A stretch of 64,000 bases of DNA from Acetobacteraceae bacterium AT-5844 (GTDB lineage: Bacteria > Pseudomonadota > Alphaproteobacteria > Acetobacterales > Acetobacteraceae), in contig JH599974.1 in assembly GCA_000245075.1 (NCBI GenBank), positions 147,404 to 211,403 on the forward strand, given 5' to 3'. The translations under genes were made by a program, and so were the position numbers. Shown in pieces: positions 1-9,061 of the stretch. The first letter of the stretch is position 1; every line of letters begins with the position of its first letter. The notes under the pieces were generated by a model, which searched no databases, was not told the DNA's origin, and saw nothing but the letters and a program-made list of their open reading frames with translations.

Positions 1-1119
1 CTGGGTCCGCCGCTGATGGAGCGGGCCGGGCTGTCGCCCGAGAGCATCGGCTTCGTCTCCGCGCTGTCTTCCGCTGGCATATGCTGGTTCCTCGCCTGTG
101 GCGGGCCGATGCTGGCCCATTATGGCCCTATCCGCAGCCTACAGATCGGGCTGGCATTTACTGGGGCGGGCCTCTTCATTCTGTCTCAACCTATCGGGTT
201 GCTCAGCCTGCTGGGGGCCTTGGCCATCGGCTTCGGGTCTGGTCCGAACACGCCTGCCGGCAGCCAGATTCTCATTCGCGCCGCGCCGCCACGGCATCGC
301 ACACTCATTTTCTCCATTAAGCAGGCGGGTGTTCCGCTGGGCGGCGCCCTGGCGGGGTTGATTATCGCGCCGCTCGTGCTGTCCCATGGCCTGACCACAG
401 CCTTGTGGACGGTCATCGGCGTCACGCTGGCCACGATCCTGATCGCCTGGCCGTTTCGCCGCAGGCTCGATGGCGAGGAGCAGCGCAGCCGCCCGGGCTG
501 GGCGCGCTCCCTGCTGTCGTGGTCCACCATGACGCGTTCGCTGGCGACCCTGCGTGCCCATCCATCCCTGCCCTGGCTGGCGGCGCTGGGCGCGTCCTTC
601 TCGGTGACCCAGGCCTGCCTGATGGCCTTCACCGCCACCTATGTCGTCACCCAGCACGGCGCCTCCCTGGCGGAGGCGGGGCGCGTGGTCGCGGTCATGC
701 ACACCGCGAGCATGGTCGGGCGTATCACCATGGGCTGGGCGGCGGATCGCATCGGGGCCGCCATGCGTCACCTGGCCCTGCAAGCCGTTGCCTCGGCGCT
801 GGCGGTGTGCCTGCTGATGGCCAGCAGCGGCCATGGAGCTTGGGCGCTCTATGGCAGTGCCGCGGTCGTGGGTTTTATCGCCATCGGCTGGAACGGCGTC
901 CATATCGCGGAGCTGGCGCGTGTCGCGCCGCTGGAACTGGTCAGCGACGTGACCTCGGCGGCCAGCCTGTGCGGCTTCGTCGGTTCGATCCTGGGTCCTT
1001 TGATTTTCGCCATGCTGGTTGGCTGGACAGGCAGCTACGCGGTGGCCTTCCTCACCGTGGCGGCGCAGCTCGCCGCCTTCGGCATGGCCGCCATGCTCTT
1101 CATTCGCCGCCGAGGTTGA
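1..1119 (+). CDS. MFS transporter, 5' partial
   Basis: The frame is open to the first base of the window and has no convincing start, so the N-terminus lies upstream; the ATG at 16 is probably internal. About eleven hydrophobic segments are visible, with a basic cytoplasmic loop between the two halves (RRRLDGEEQRSRPGW) and a conserved glycine-rich segment at GSGPNTPAGSQIL. This fits a major facilitator superfamily permease of the cyanate/CynX-like or oxalate-like type, an inner-membrane secondary transporter. The substrate cannot be told from the sequence. The monooxygenase gene starts about 60 bases downstream on the same strand and could be cotranscribed. Confidence 0.85.
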   Translation: MGPPLMERAGLSPESIGFVSALSSAGICWFLACGGPMLAHYGPIRSLQIGLAFTGAGLFILSQPIGLLSLLGALAIGFGSGPNTPAGSQILIRAAPPRHRTLIFSIKQAGVPLGGALAGLIIAPLVLSHGLTTALWTVIGVTLATILIAWPFRRRLDGEEQRSRPGWARSLLSWSTMTRSLATLRAHPSLPWLAALGASFSVTQACLMAFTATYVVTQHGASLAEAGRVVAVMHTASMVGRITMGWAADRIGAAMRHLALQAVASALAVCLLMASSGHGAWALYGSAAVVGFIAIGWNGVHIAELARVAPLELVSDVTSAASLCGFVGSILGPLIFAMLVGWTGSYAVAFLTVAAQLAAFGMAAMLFIRRRG

Positions 1120-1179
1120 GCTGCTCCTTCAAGCGGTGGGGTCACGATGCCATCTGTGCCCCGGCCGTTGGAGAGCAGT

Positions 1180-2232
1180 ATGACGCGACATCTTGAACTG
1201 GGCCTGGATACGTTCGGCGACGTCACCGTCGGCGAGGATGGCGCCCTGCTGCCGCAGGCGCAGGTTATCCGCAACGTCCTGGCGGAGGCGGTACTGGCCG
1301 AGGAGAGCGGTATCGACTTCATCGGGCTGGGCGAACACCACCGCGACGATTTCGCCATCTCCTCGCCCGAGGTGCTGCTGGCCGCCATAGCGGCCCGGAC
1401 CAACCGCATCCGACTGGGCTCGGCCGTCACGGTGCTCAGTTCGGATGATCCGGTTCGGGTATTCCAGTGCTTCTCTACGGTGGACGCCCTTTCAAACGGG
1501 CGGGCAGAGGTGATCCTGGGACGCGGCTCCTTCACCGAATCCTTTCCCCTCTTTGGGTTCGAACTGAGCCAGTACGAGACGTTGTTCGAGGAGAAGCTGG
1601 ACCTGTTCGCGGCCCTGCTGACGGGAGAGGCTGTGACCTGGCAGGGCACGACGCGTGCCGCGCTACAGGAGCAGCGCGTCTATCCGCCGATCGAGCAGGG
1701 CAGGCTGAAGACATGGGTAGGGGTCGGCGGCAGCCCGAAATCGGTCATCCGCGCCGCGCATTACGGTCTGCCGCTGATGCTGGCCATCATTGGCGGAGAG
1801 CCCGGGCGTTTCCGACCCTTCGTGGATCTGTATCACAAGGCTCTGGCGCAGTTCGGCAAGCGCGACTTGCCTGTCGGGGTGCATTCCCACGGGCATGTCG
1901 CGGAGACCGACGCGCAGGCGCGTGAGGAGCTCTGGCCTTATTACAAGCGCATGAGAGATCGCATCGGCGCGGAGCGAGGCTGGCCGCCGGCGACCATGCG
2001 GGACTTCGAGCGTGAGGCGGAGGAGGGGTCGCTCTATCTGGGCTCGCCGGAAACCGTTGCGCGGAAGATCGCGAGAACGGTGGAACTGCTCGGTTTGTCG
2101 CGCTTCGACATGAAGTACAGTTCCGGGCCTCTGCCACATCCTGTGATGATGCGCTCCATTGCGCTGTATGGGCAGGAGGTGATGCCCCGGGTACAGGCGC
2201 TGCTCAAGAAAAGGGAGGAGACGGCTGGCTGA
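1180..2232 (+). CDS. LLM class flavin-dependent oxidoreductase
   Basis: A 350-residue protein of the bacterial luciferase-like monooxygenase family: FMN-dependent TIM-barrel enzymes using reduced flavin and O2. Visible signatures are the N-terminal strand LELGLDTFGDV, the GLGEHHRDDF segment, the RIRLGSAVTVLSSDDPVRVF stretch around residue 80, GRAEVILGRGSFTESFPLFG, and VGVGGSPKSVIRAA. I chose the ATG at 1180 because GGAGAG lies just before it; an in-frame ATG at 1147 would add 11 residues. Family proteins are usually 330-360 residues, so it is full length. The substrate is unknown. It follows the MFS gene, which may supply its substrate. Confidence 0.88.
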   Translation: MTRHLELGLDTFGDVTVGEDGALLPQAQVIRNVLAEAVLAEESGIDFIGLGEHHRDDFAISSPEVLLAAIAARTNRIRLGSAVTVLSSDDPVRVFQCFSTVDALSNGRAEVILGRGSFTESFPLFGFELSQYETLFEEKLDLFAALLTGEAVTWQGTTRAALQEQRVYPPIEQGRLKTWVGVGGSPKSVIRAAHYGLPLMLAIIGGEPGRFRPFVDLYHKALAQFGKRDLPVGVHSHGHVAETDAQAREELWPYYKRMRDRIGAERGWPPATMRDFEREAEEGSLYLGSPETVARKIARTVELLGLSRFDMKYSSGPLPHPVMMRSIALYGQEVMPRVQALLKKREETAG

Positions 2233-2544
2233 TCCAGAAATATCGTCGAAATTTTCTCGGATCCATTTCTAATTATTCGGAAAATTATCTGACGAATAAT
2301 AATAAAACCCGTATCGTCGCCCAATATGGTTCTTGATTGATTGCAAATCATCTTGCAGTAAATGACAATATTATAGATTTTCTCCACTCTATGACGATTT
2401 GTACTTGATTTTTCGTGTCGATCCGGTATGAGATAACGCAAATTTAACCGGGCGGCGGCGCGGATCTGGGTCTTAATCGCGCCGTGCGCCCTTGCCGGGA
2501 TCAGTTGCGGGACCATGCCGCCCTGGCCCTCTTTGGAGACGTAC
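2233..2544. other. AT-rich intergenic region
   Basis: This stretch holds no credible gene. From about 2240 to 2450 it is much richer in A and T than anything else in the window. It contains an inverted repeat, ATTATTCG at 2272-2279 paired with CGAATAAT at 2293-2300, followed by AATAAAA, which could act as a weak transcription terminator for the upstream monooxygenase. The rest probably carries the promoter of the EIIA/Mrp operon, but I cannot assign -35 and -10 boxes with confidence. Confidence 0.5.
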
Positions 2545-3027
2545 ATGGCGCTTGCCGACCTCTTCCCAGCTGCGGAAGGCATTCTCAGCCTGGGTCCGGC
2601 CAATAAGACCGAGCTGCTCGAAATGGTCTCGGCCGTCGCCGCCGCCAAGATGGGGCGCGACAAGGACGAGGTCCTGGATGCCCTGCAGGCGCGGGAGCGG
2701 CTGGGGTCCACCGCGCTCGGGCGGGGGGTTGCCCTGCCGCATACGCGGATGGAGGGGATGCAGGCGCCTGTCGCCATCCTGGCCCGGCTGACCCGGCCTA
2801 TCGAGTTCGATGCGCGGGATGGGGAGCCGGTGGATCTGGTCTTCACTGTGCTGTGGCCCGAGGAGGAGGCGGAAGGCTTCCTGCCGGCGCTTTCCAATAT
2901 CTGCCGGGTGTTGCGGGATAATCAGCTCCCGCGCCAGCTGCGTCAGGCCAAGTCGTCCGAGGAGGCCCTCGCCATGCTGAAGGCTGCCGACCACGCCAGC
3001 CCGGACGAACGGTCCGAGGAGTACTGA
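2545..3027 (+). CDS. ptsN: PTS EIIA domain protein, PtsN (EIIA-Ntr)-like
   Basis: A 160-residue single-domain EIIA of the fructose/nitrogen-regulatory class. The phosphoacceptor histidine is in GVALPHTRMEG (His66 from the chosen start), preceded by the typical REXLGSTALGRG segment; the end follows the usual LSNICRVLRDN...L pattern. The start at 2545 is preceded by GGAG at 2532; an upstream ATG at 2515 would add ten residues without a better ribosome site. No EIIB or EIIC is attached or adjacent, which points to a regulatory rather than a sugar-transport role. It lies 63 bases before the Mrp antiporter operon. In enterobacteria EIIA-Ntr regulates potassium transport, so control of the antiporter is a plausible inference, not shown here. 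Confidence 0.85.
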   Translation: MALADLFPAAEGILSLGPANKTELLEMVSAVAAAKMGRDKDEVLDALQARERLGSTALGRGVALPHTRMEGMQAPVAILARLTRPIEFDARDGEPVDLVFTVLWPEEEAEGFLPALSNICRVLRDNQLPRQLRQAKSSEEALAMLKAADHASPDERSEEY

Positions 3028-3090
3028 CCCGACCCTTCGCGTCCAGGAGGGCGCGCCCACCAGAATGAATATGGAGAGCACGGCGCCCCG

Positions 3091-5970
3091 ATGCCTGACG
3101 CCCTTTACCTCTCGGCCGCTATCGGCTTGCCCTATCTCGGCGCTTTCATCGCCGCCCTGCTGCCCTCCAACGCCCGTAATCTCGAAGCATGGCTCGCCGG
3201 CGGTGTCGCGCTGCTGGCGCTGTTCATGGTCTGGTTCGGCTATGCGGAAGTGGCGCAGGGCGGGGTGCCGCGCGCGGAGTTTCCGTGGGCATCCGATCTG
3301 GGGCTGACCTTCGTGTTGCGGATGGACGGCCTGGCGTCCGTCTTCGCCACGATGGTGGCGGGCATCGGCTTCCTGGTTGTGCTCTACGCGCGCTACTACA
3401 TGTCGCCGGAAGACCCCATTCCGCGCTTCTTCGCCTTCCTGCTGGCCTTCATGGGCTCGATGATGGGGCTGGTGCTCTCAGGCAACCTCATCCAGATGGT
3501 CTTCTTCTGGGAGCTGACCAGCCTCTTTTCCTTCCTGCTGATCGGCTATTGGCAGCATCTGGCCGCAGCCCGGGACGGTGCCCGCATGGCGCTGACGGTG
3601 ACGGCGGCAGGCGGCCTTGCCCTGTTCGCCGGCGTGTTGCTGCTCGGGCATATCGTCGGCAGCTATGACATCGACCAGGTGCTGGCGGCGGGAGATATCA
3701 TCCGCGATCACCCGCTCTACCTGCCGACGCTGGTGCTGATCCTGCTCGGGGCGCTGACCAAGAGCGCGCAGTTCCCCTTCCATTTCTGGCTGCCGCAGGC
3801 GATGGCCGCGCCCACCCCGGTTTCCGCCTATCTGCACTCGGCGACGCTGGTGAAGGCCGGCATCTTCCTGATGACGCGCCTCTGGCCGGTGATGGCCGGG
3901 ACCGATGCGTGGTTCTGGATCCTCGGCACCTGCGGCATGCTGACGCTGCTCATCGGCGCCTATGTCGCGATTTTCCAGCACGACCTGAAGGGGCTGCTCG
4001 CCTATTCGACCATCAGCCATCTCGGTCTGATCACGTTGCTGCTCAGCCTGAACAGTCCGCTCGCCATGGTCGCCGCCATCTTCCACACCATGAACCATGC
4101 GACCTTCAAGGCATCGCTCTTCATGGCCACCGGTATCATCGACCACGAGACAGGCACTCGCGATATCCGGCGACTTTCAGGCCTCAATACATCCATGCCA
4201 TTCACCGCCCGGCTCGCCATGGTGGCGGCAGCCGCGATGGCGGGCGTGCCGCTGCTGAACGGCTTCATCTCCAAGGAGATGTTCTTCACCGAGGCACTGA
4301 CGGCCGCGAACGCGCCGACCCTGCTGCACAGCATCCTGCCGCTGGTCGCGACCGTGGCCGGCATGTTCGCCGTGACCTACTCGCTGCGCTTCATTCACGG
4401 TGCTTTCTTTGGGCCTGAGGCCACCGACCTCCCCAAAAAGCCGCATGAGCCGCCGCAGTGGATGCGCCTGCCGGTGGAAGTCCTGGTTTTCGGCTGCATG
4501 ATCGTCGGTATCCTGCCCGCGGCGACGATCGGGCCGTTCCTTGATGTGGCCGTGCGTTCCGTGCTGGGCGATGCCACACCCGCCTACAGCCTGGCTGTCT
4601 GGCATGGCTTCAACCTGCCATTGGCGATGAGCCTTGTCGCCTTGGCGGGTGGTGTTGCTCTGTATGTGCTGTTGCAGCGCCACCTGAATGCCGGCGTCGA
4701 TGGTACGCCGCTGCTTCAGGGGCTGGATGGGCGCCGCATCTTCGACCAGACGATGGTGTTCCTCTCCTGGCGGCTGGCGCGCACGCTGGAGCGCCTGCTG
4801 GGCACCAGCGGCCTGCAGATGCAGCTGCGCCTCATGGTGTGCATCGCTTTCCTCGCTGCTGTCCTGGCGTTGTGGCCATACGGGCTGCGGCCGGGCGACG
4901 TGGCGATGACAGGAGTGGACCCGGTCGTCCTGCTGATGTGGCTGGTGGGCGCGGGTTGCGCGATTGGGGCCGCTTATCAGGCCAAGTACCACCGGCTGGC
5001 AGCCACCATCCTGCTTGGCGGGGCAGGATTGGTGACTTGCCTCACCTTCATCTGGTTCTCCGCACCGGATCTGGCACTCACCCAGCTCCTGGTGGAGGTG
5101 GTGACGGCGGTGCTGTTGCTGCTCGGTCTGCGCTGGCTGCCGAAGCGTATCGAGAATGCCGGTGCCACCACCGTGCCGGCGCGACTACGGCGCTACCGCG
5201 ATCTGGGTATTGCGGTCATGTCCGGCCTGGGCCTCGCGGCTCTTTCTTACGCCACCATGACGCGCGTCTCGCCCGAAGGCATCTCCCGCCACTTCCTGGA
5301 GCGCGCCTATACCGAGGGAGGCGGCACCAACGTCGTCAACGTGATCCTGGTGGATTTCCGCGGCTTCGACACGCTGGGCGAGATCACCGTAGTGGGCATC
5401 GTAGCGCTGACGGTCTTCGCTCTGCTTCGCCGCTTCCGCCCCTCCAAGGAGAGCATCGGCGTGCCGGAGCAGCAGCATGGCAATGCGCAGGCCTGGCTGC
5501 GGATTCCGGCGGTGACCATGCGGCTGCTGTTCCCCGTCATCGGCCTCGTCGCAGTCTTCCTGCTGCTGCGCGGGCATGATCTGCCGGGTGGCGGCTTCGC
5601 GGCGGGGCTGATGATGTCCATCGCCATCCTGCTGCAGTACATGGCTGGTGGCACCCGCTGGGTAGAGGATCATATTCGCGTCCATCCGCTCCGCTGGATG
5701 GGAGTCGGCCTGCTACTGGCTGCGGGGACCGGCCTGGGCGCCGTCGTGGCGGGGCGGCCTTTCCTGACCTCCTACTTCGCTTATGCCGATCTCGGCTGGC
5801 TCGGGAAGCTGCCCATGGCCAGCGCCCTCCTGTTCGATCTGGGTGTCTTCGCCCTGGTCTTCGGCGCAACGGTGCTGATCCTCATCGCCATCGCGCACCA
5901 GTCGGTGCGCAGTCAGCGGGCCGCGCCACCACCACCGCCCAGCAGCCTGATCCCGGGAGGATATGACTGA
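3091..5970 (+). CDS. mrpA: Mrp/Pha cation:proton antiporter, fused subunits A and B
   Basis: A 959-residue polytopic membrane protein. The N-terminal half is the complex I ND5-like proton-translocating module, with WELTSLFSFLLIGYW (conserved Glu) near residue 137, a TKSAQFPFHFWLPQAMAAPT signature near 225 and the HSATLVKAGIF segment (conserved His/Lys). The MrpA-specific C-terminal part (IWFSAPDLALTQLLVE) follows, and from about residue 800 an MnhB domain is fused, recognised by FPVIGLVAVFLLLRGHDLPG and GGFAAGL. This A-B fusion is the form known as PhaAB in rhizobia and Mrp group 2. The protein is the largest subunit of a Na+/H+ or K+/H+ antiporter used in pH and salt homeostasis. It overlaps mrpC by one base (TGATG). 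Confidence 0.95.
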   Translation: MPDALYLSAAIGLPYLGAFIAALLPSNARNLEAWLAGGVALLALFMVWFGYAEVAQGGVPRAEFPWASDLGLTFVLRMDGLASVFATMVAGIGFLVVLYARYYMSPEDPIPRFFAFLLAFMGSMMGLVLSGNLIQMVFFWELTSLFSFLLIGYWQHLAAARDGARMALTVTAAGGLALFAGVLLLGHIVGSYDIDQVLAAGDIIRDHPLYLPTLVLILLGALTKSAQFPFHFWLPQAMAAPTPVSAYLHSATLVKAGIFLMTRLWPVMAGTDAWFWILGTCGMLTLLIGAYVAIFQHDLKGLLAYSTISHLGLITLLLSLNSPLAMVAAIFHTMNHATFKASLFMATGIIDHETGTRDIRRLSGLNTSMPFTARLAMVAAAAMAGVPLLNGFISKEMFFTEALTAANAPTLLHSILPLVATVAGMFAVTYSLRFIHGAFFGPEATDLPKKPHEPPQWMRLPVEVLVFGCMIVGILPAATIGPFLDVAVRSVLGDATPAYSLAVWHGFNLPLAMSLVALAGGVALYVLLQRHLNAGVDGTPLLQGLDGRRIFDQTMVFLSWRLARTLERLLGTSGLQMQLRLMVCIAFLAAVLALWPYGLRPGDVAMTGVDPVVLLMWLVGAGCAIGAAYQAKYHRLAATILLGGAGLVTCLTFIWFSAPDLALTQLLVEVVTAVLLLLGLRWLPKRIENAGATTVPARLRRYRDLGIAVMSGLGLAALSYATMTRVSPEGISRHFLERAYTEGGGTNVVNVILVDFRGFDTLGEITVVGIVALTVFALLRRFRPSKESIGVPEQQHGNAQAWLRIPAVTMRLLFPVIGLVAVFLLLRGHDLPGGGFAAGLMMSIAILLQYMAGGTRWVEDHIRVHPLRWMGVGLLLAAGTGLGAVVAGRPFLTSYFAYADLGWLGKLPMASALLFDLGVFALVFGATVLILIAIAHQSVRSQRAAPPPPPSSLIPGGYD

Positions 5971-6314
5971 TGGAACTGATCCTCGCTCTCAGCATCGGCG
6001 TGCTCGGTGGCTCTGGCGTATGGCTGCTGATGCGGCCGCGCACCTTTCAGCTCATCATCGGCCTTTCGCTGCTGTCCTACGCCGTGAACCTGTTCATCTT
6101 CAGCATGGGCCGCTTTCCCGTGGGCAAACCCCCGGTACTGGAATCGGCCACGGCCGGGGACCCGGCCGTCTACGCCGACCCTCTGCCCCAGGCGCTGGTG
6201 CTGACCGCCATCGTCATCAGCTTCGCCACGACGGCCTTGTTCCTCGTGGTCATGATGGCCGCCCGTGGCCTGACCGGCAGCGACCATGTGGACGGTAAGG
6301 GGCGTGGCTCGTGA
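5970..6314 (+). CDS. mrpC: Mrp antiporter subunit C
   Basis: A 114-residue NuoK-like membrane protein with three hydrophobic helices (LILALSIGVLGGSGVWLLM, FQLIIGLSLLSYAVNLFIF and ALVLTAIVISFATTALFLVV). The LTAIVISFATTA segment is the characteristic third helix of MnhC/MrpC. The start codon overlaps the stop of the mrpA gene as TGATG, and the end overlaps mrpD by four bases, so translation is coupled. MrpC is an integral part of the multi-subunit antiporter complex in the cytoplasmic membrane. Confidence 0.94.
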   Translation: MELILALSIGVLGGSGVWLLMRPRTFQLIIGLSLLSYAVNLFIFSMGRFPVGKPPVLESATAGDPAVYADPLPQALVLTAIVISFATTALFLVVMMAARGLTGSDHVDGKGRGS

Positions 6315-7921
6315 GCGGCTGGATGCAACATCTCGGCATCATCTCGATCATTCTGCCGCTGGTTGCCGGTGCCCTCATGATTCCGCTGGACGATCAGCGG
6401 GGCCGGCTGCGCGCGGGGCTCGCGATCGTTTCCACCGTGGCACTGCTGGGGATTGCCATCACCCTGGCCTGGCAGGCCCATGCGGGAGGCGGCGAGGGGC
6501 TCGTCACGGTTTATCGCCTCGGCAACTGGCCCTCGATCTTCGGCATCGTCCTCGTCGTCGACCGCCTTTCGGCACTGATGATGGTGCTGACGGCGTTGCT
6601 GGGGCTCTGCGCGCTGGTCTTCTCGCTGGCGCGCTGGCAGCGGATGGGCGCGCATTTCCATGCGCTGTTCCAGTTTCAGCTTATGGGCCTGAACGGCGCC
6701 TTCCTGACCGGCGACCTCTTCAACCTCTTCGTGTTCTTTGAAGTGCTGCTGGCGGCTTCTTACGGTCTCGCGCTGCATGGCTCCGGTATCATGCGGGTGA
6801 AGGCCGGGCTGCACTACATCTCGATCAATCTGGCTGTGTCGCTGCTCTTCCTGATTGGGGTGAGCATGATCTATGGCGTCGCTGGCACGCTCAACATGGC
6901 GGATCTGGCGGCACGCATTCCGGAGATGCCGGCAGAAAACCGGCCGTTGCTGGAGGCAGGAGCCGGCATTCTGGGCCTGGCCTTCCTGGTGAAGGCCGGC
7001 ATGTGGCCATTGGGCTTCTGGCTGGCGCCAACCTATTCCGCTGCCAGCCCGCCAGCCGCGGCCATCTTCTCGATGATGAGCAAGGTCGGCGTGTATGCCG
7101 TCCTGCGGCTTTCGCTGCTGCTGTTCAGCCCCGAGGCCGGGGAATCGGCCGGCTTCGGCGGCAACTGGATTCTTGTCGGTGGCATCCTGACCATCGCCTT
7201 CGGCGCGATCAGCGTTCTCGCGACGCAAGATCTCTCCCGCCTCGCGGGCGCCAGCGTCCTCATCTCTTCCGGCACTTTGCTGGCCGCGGTGGGTGCGGAG
7301 CAGGTGGCCGTGACCAGCGGTGCGCTGTTTTACCTGGCGAGTTCCGCCCTCGCCATTGGCGCGTTGTTCCTGCTGGTTGAACTCCTGGAGCGCGGGCGCG
7401 ACATGGGCGCCGACGTTCTCGCCGTCACGCTGGAAGCTTTCGGCGATGGCGAGGAAGATGATGATGAGGAGGAGGAGGTCGGGGTCGCCATTCCCGGCAC
7501 CATGGCGCTGCTGGGCGTCAGTTTCCTTTGTTGTGCGCTGTTGTTGGCGGGATTGCCGCCGCTCTCCGGCTTCATTGCCAAATTCGCCATGCTCAGCGGC
7601 ATTCTTAATCCGGAAGGGCTGGGCGGCCGTGTGGCTTCCGTGTCACCGGGGGGCTGGGCGTTGTTGGTGGCGCTCGTGTTGTCCGGCCTCGCCACGGTAC
7701 TGGCCATGACCCGCGCCGGCATTCGCAGCCTGTGGGCCACGGCCAATCGTAGTGTGCCGCGTGTCCGCGTCATCGAGATGGCCCCGATCCTGCTGCTGGT
7801 GGGCCTTTGCATCGGCATGACGGCCGGTGCGGGGCCGGTGCTGCGCTACATGCAGGCAACGGCACAGGCGCTGCATGCGCCGCAGGACTACATCCGTCAT
7901 GTGATCGGGCAGAACCCATGA
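6311..7921 (+). CDS. mrpD: Mrp antiporter subunit D
   Basis: A 536-residue ND2/ND4-like membrane protein with about 14 helices. Typical signatures are FNLFVFFEVLLAASYGLALHG (conserved Glu), FLVKAGMWPLGFWLAPTYS (conserved Lys), and ISVLATQDLSRLAGASVLIS. It begins with GTG, overlapping mrpC as GTGA. Between helices near residues 380-391 there is a strongly acidic loop made almost only of Asp and Glu, encoded at about 7449-7479; the frame stays open and the protein continues normally, so this is an insertion rather than an error. The next gene, mrpE, overlaps the stop as ATGA. Confidence 0.95.
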   Translation: MSGWMQHLGIISIILPLVAGALMIPLDDQRGRLRAGLAIVSTVALLGIAITLAWQAHAGGGEGLVTVYRLGNWPSIFGIVLVVDRLSALMMVLTALLGLCALVFSLARWQRMGAHFHALFQFQLMGLNGAFLTGDLFNLFVFFEVLLAASYGLALHGSGIMRVKAGLHYISINLAVSLLFLIGVSMIYGVAGTLNMADLAARIPEMPAENRPLLEAGAGILGLAFLVKAGMWPLGFWLAPTYSAASPPAAAIFSMMSKVGVYAVLRLSLLLFSPEAGESAGFGGNWILVGGILTIAFGAISVLATQDLSRLAGASVLISSGTLLAAVGAEQVAVTSGALFYLASSALAIGALFLLVELLERGRDMGADVLAVTLEAFGDGEEDDDEEEEVGVAIPGTMALLGVSFLCCALLLAGLPPLSGFIAKFAMLSGILNPEGLGGRVASVSPGGWALLVALVLSGLATVLAMTRAGIRSLWATANRSVPRVRVIEMAPILLLVGLCIGMTAGAGPVLRYMQATAQALHAPQDYIRHVIGQNP

Positions 7922-8403
7922 GACGCCTGCTGCCGCACCCTTACATGTCCGCATCCCTGTTCCTCATGTGGATGCTGATGAATGAGAGCGTGTCCCCTGG
8001 CCCGGCGCTGCTCGGCCTGGCCTTCGCCCTGCTTGGCGGGTGGGCGTTGGCCATGCTGCAGCCGCTTCCGCTCCGGATTCGGCGCTGGGGAACGGCACTT
8101 CGCCTGGCCGGCGTGGTCGCGGTGGATATAGCCCGATCCAATCTCGGTGTTGCGCTCGTCATTCTGCATCCTCGCGCTGACCGGCGGCAGGGCTTCATCC
8201 GCATCCCGCTGGCGCTGCGGAATGACACCGCGCTGGCGACGCTGGCCTGCATTCTGACGGCGACACCCGGGACCGCCTGGGTCGAGTTCGACCGCGAAAG
8301 CGGCGTGCTGCTGCTGCATGTCCTCGACCTGATCGACGAGGAAAGCTGGGTCCGCATCGTCAAGGGCCGCTACGAGCAACCGCTGATGGAGATCTTCCAA
8401 TGA
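7918..8403 (+). CDS. mrpE: Mrp antiporter subunit E
   Basis: A 161-residue protein with two or three N-terminal hydrophobic segments, then a cytoplasmic part with the MnhE signature: VAVDIARSNLGVALVIL, followed by LALRNDTALATLACILTATPG, and the acidic LHVLDLID motif. The start codon ATG overlaps the mrpD stop as ATGA, which fixes the start although the same frame is open further upstream. The end overlaps mrpF by four bases. It is a membrane subunit needed for assembly of the antiporter. Confidence 0.93.
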   Translation: MRRLLPHPYMSASLFLMWMLMNESVSPGPALLGLAFALLGGWALAMLQPLPLRIRRWGTALRLAGVVAVDIARSNLGVALVILHPRADRRQGFIRIPLALRNDTALATLACILTATPGTAWVEFDRESGVLLLHVLDLIDEESWVRIVKGRYEQPLMEIFQ

Positions 8404-8681
8404 GCATCGCGCTGCTGAGCTGGTCGCTGCTGGCCGCGCAGGTCATGTTGGGCCTCGCCTTCCTTTGCGCCTTCTACCGTGTGCTGAAGGGCCCCCGCGC
8501 GCAGGACCGCGTCCTCGGCCTCGATACCCTGTACGTCAATGGCATGCTGCTGCTGCTGACATTCGGCATCCGTTCCGGGACCATTCTGTATTTCGAAGCC
8601 GCGCTCGTGATCGCGCTGTTGGGCTTCGTCAGCACTACGGCCTTATCCAAATTCCTGATGCGCGGGGAGGTGATCGAATGA
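8400..8681 (+). CDS. mrpF: Mrp antiporter subunit F
   Basis: A 93-residue protein with three predicted helices. The RVLKGPRAQDRVLGLDTLYV segment matches the MnhF/MrpF signature in the first cytoplasmic loop, with the conserved Asp in the D-R-V motif, and the last helix runs ALVIALLGFVSTTALSKFL. Its start overlaps mrpE (ATGA) and its stop overlaps mrpG by four bases, so it is translationally coupled within the operon. Confidence 0.93.
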   Translation: MSIALLSWSLLAAQVMLGLAFLCAFYRVLKGPRAQDRVLGLDTLYVNGMLLLLTFGIRSGTILYFEAALVIALLGFVSTTALSKFLMRGEVIE

Positions 8682-9058
8682 GCCACGCTGCCGACCTGCC
8701 TCTCTGGGCCGCTATCCCCGTGGCGCTGCTGCTATTGGCCGGCGCGGGCCTCACCCTGACGGGCTCTATCGGGTTGGTGCGGCTGAAGACCTTTTATGAG
8801 CGGCTGCACGCGCCGACTCTCGGCACCTCCTATGGCGCTGCCTTCATCCTGCTCGGCTCCATGGTGTTCTTCTCGGTGTTGCAGTCCCGCCTGACGGTGC
8901 ATGAGTTGCTGATCGGCATCCTGCTCATTATCACCATGCCGGTAACGCTGATGTTGCTCGGCGGCGCGGCTCTTCACCGGGACCGACTGGAAGGCAACGA
9001 CCCGGCGGTACCGCCGGAGGACAAGGCTGCCGAGCCTCAAGCGGATCACGAGACCTGA
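8678..9058 (+). CDS. mrpG: Mrp antiporter subunit G
   Basis: A 126-residue protein with three hydrophobic segments and the MnhG signature GSIGLVRLKTFYERLHAPTL followed by GTSYGAAFILLGSM. The acidic, proline-rich C-terminal tail (about 25 residues) is cytoplasmic and variable in the family. The start is set by the ATGA overlap with mrpF. This is the last gene of the operon; a convergent gene for a DUF72 protein ends 37 bases further on. Confidence 0.93.
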   Translation: MSHAADLPLWAAIPVALLLLAGAGLTLTGSIGLVRLKTFYERLHAPTLGTSYGAAFILLGSMVFFSVLQSRLTVHELLIGILLIITMPVTLMLLGGAALHRDRLEGNDPAVPPEDKAAEPQADHET

Positions 9059-9061
9059 GAC

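Noticed and set aside
7449..7479. GAG/GAT-rich run taken for a possible sequencing or frameshift error in mrpD
   Set aside because: The frame continues without break into normal MrpD sequence, so it is a real acidic loop.
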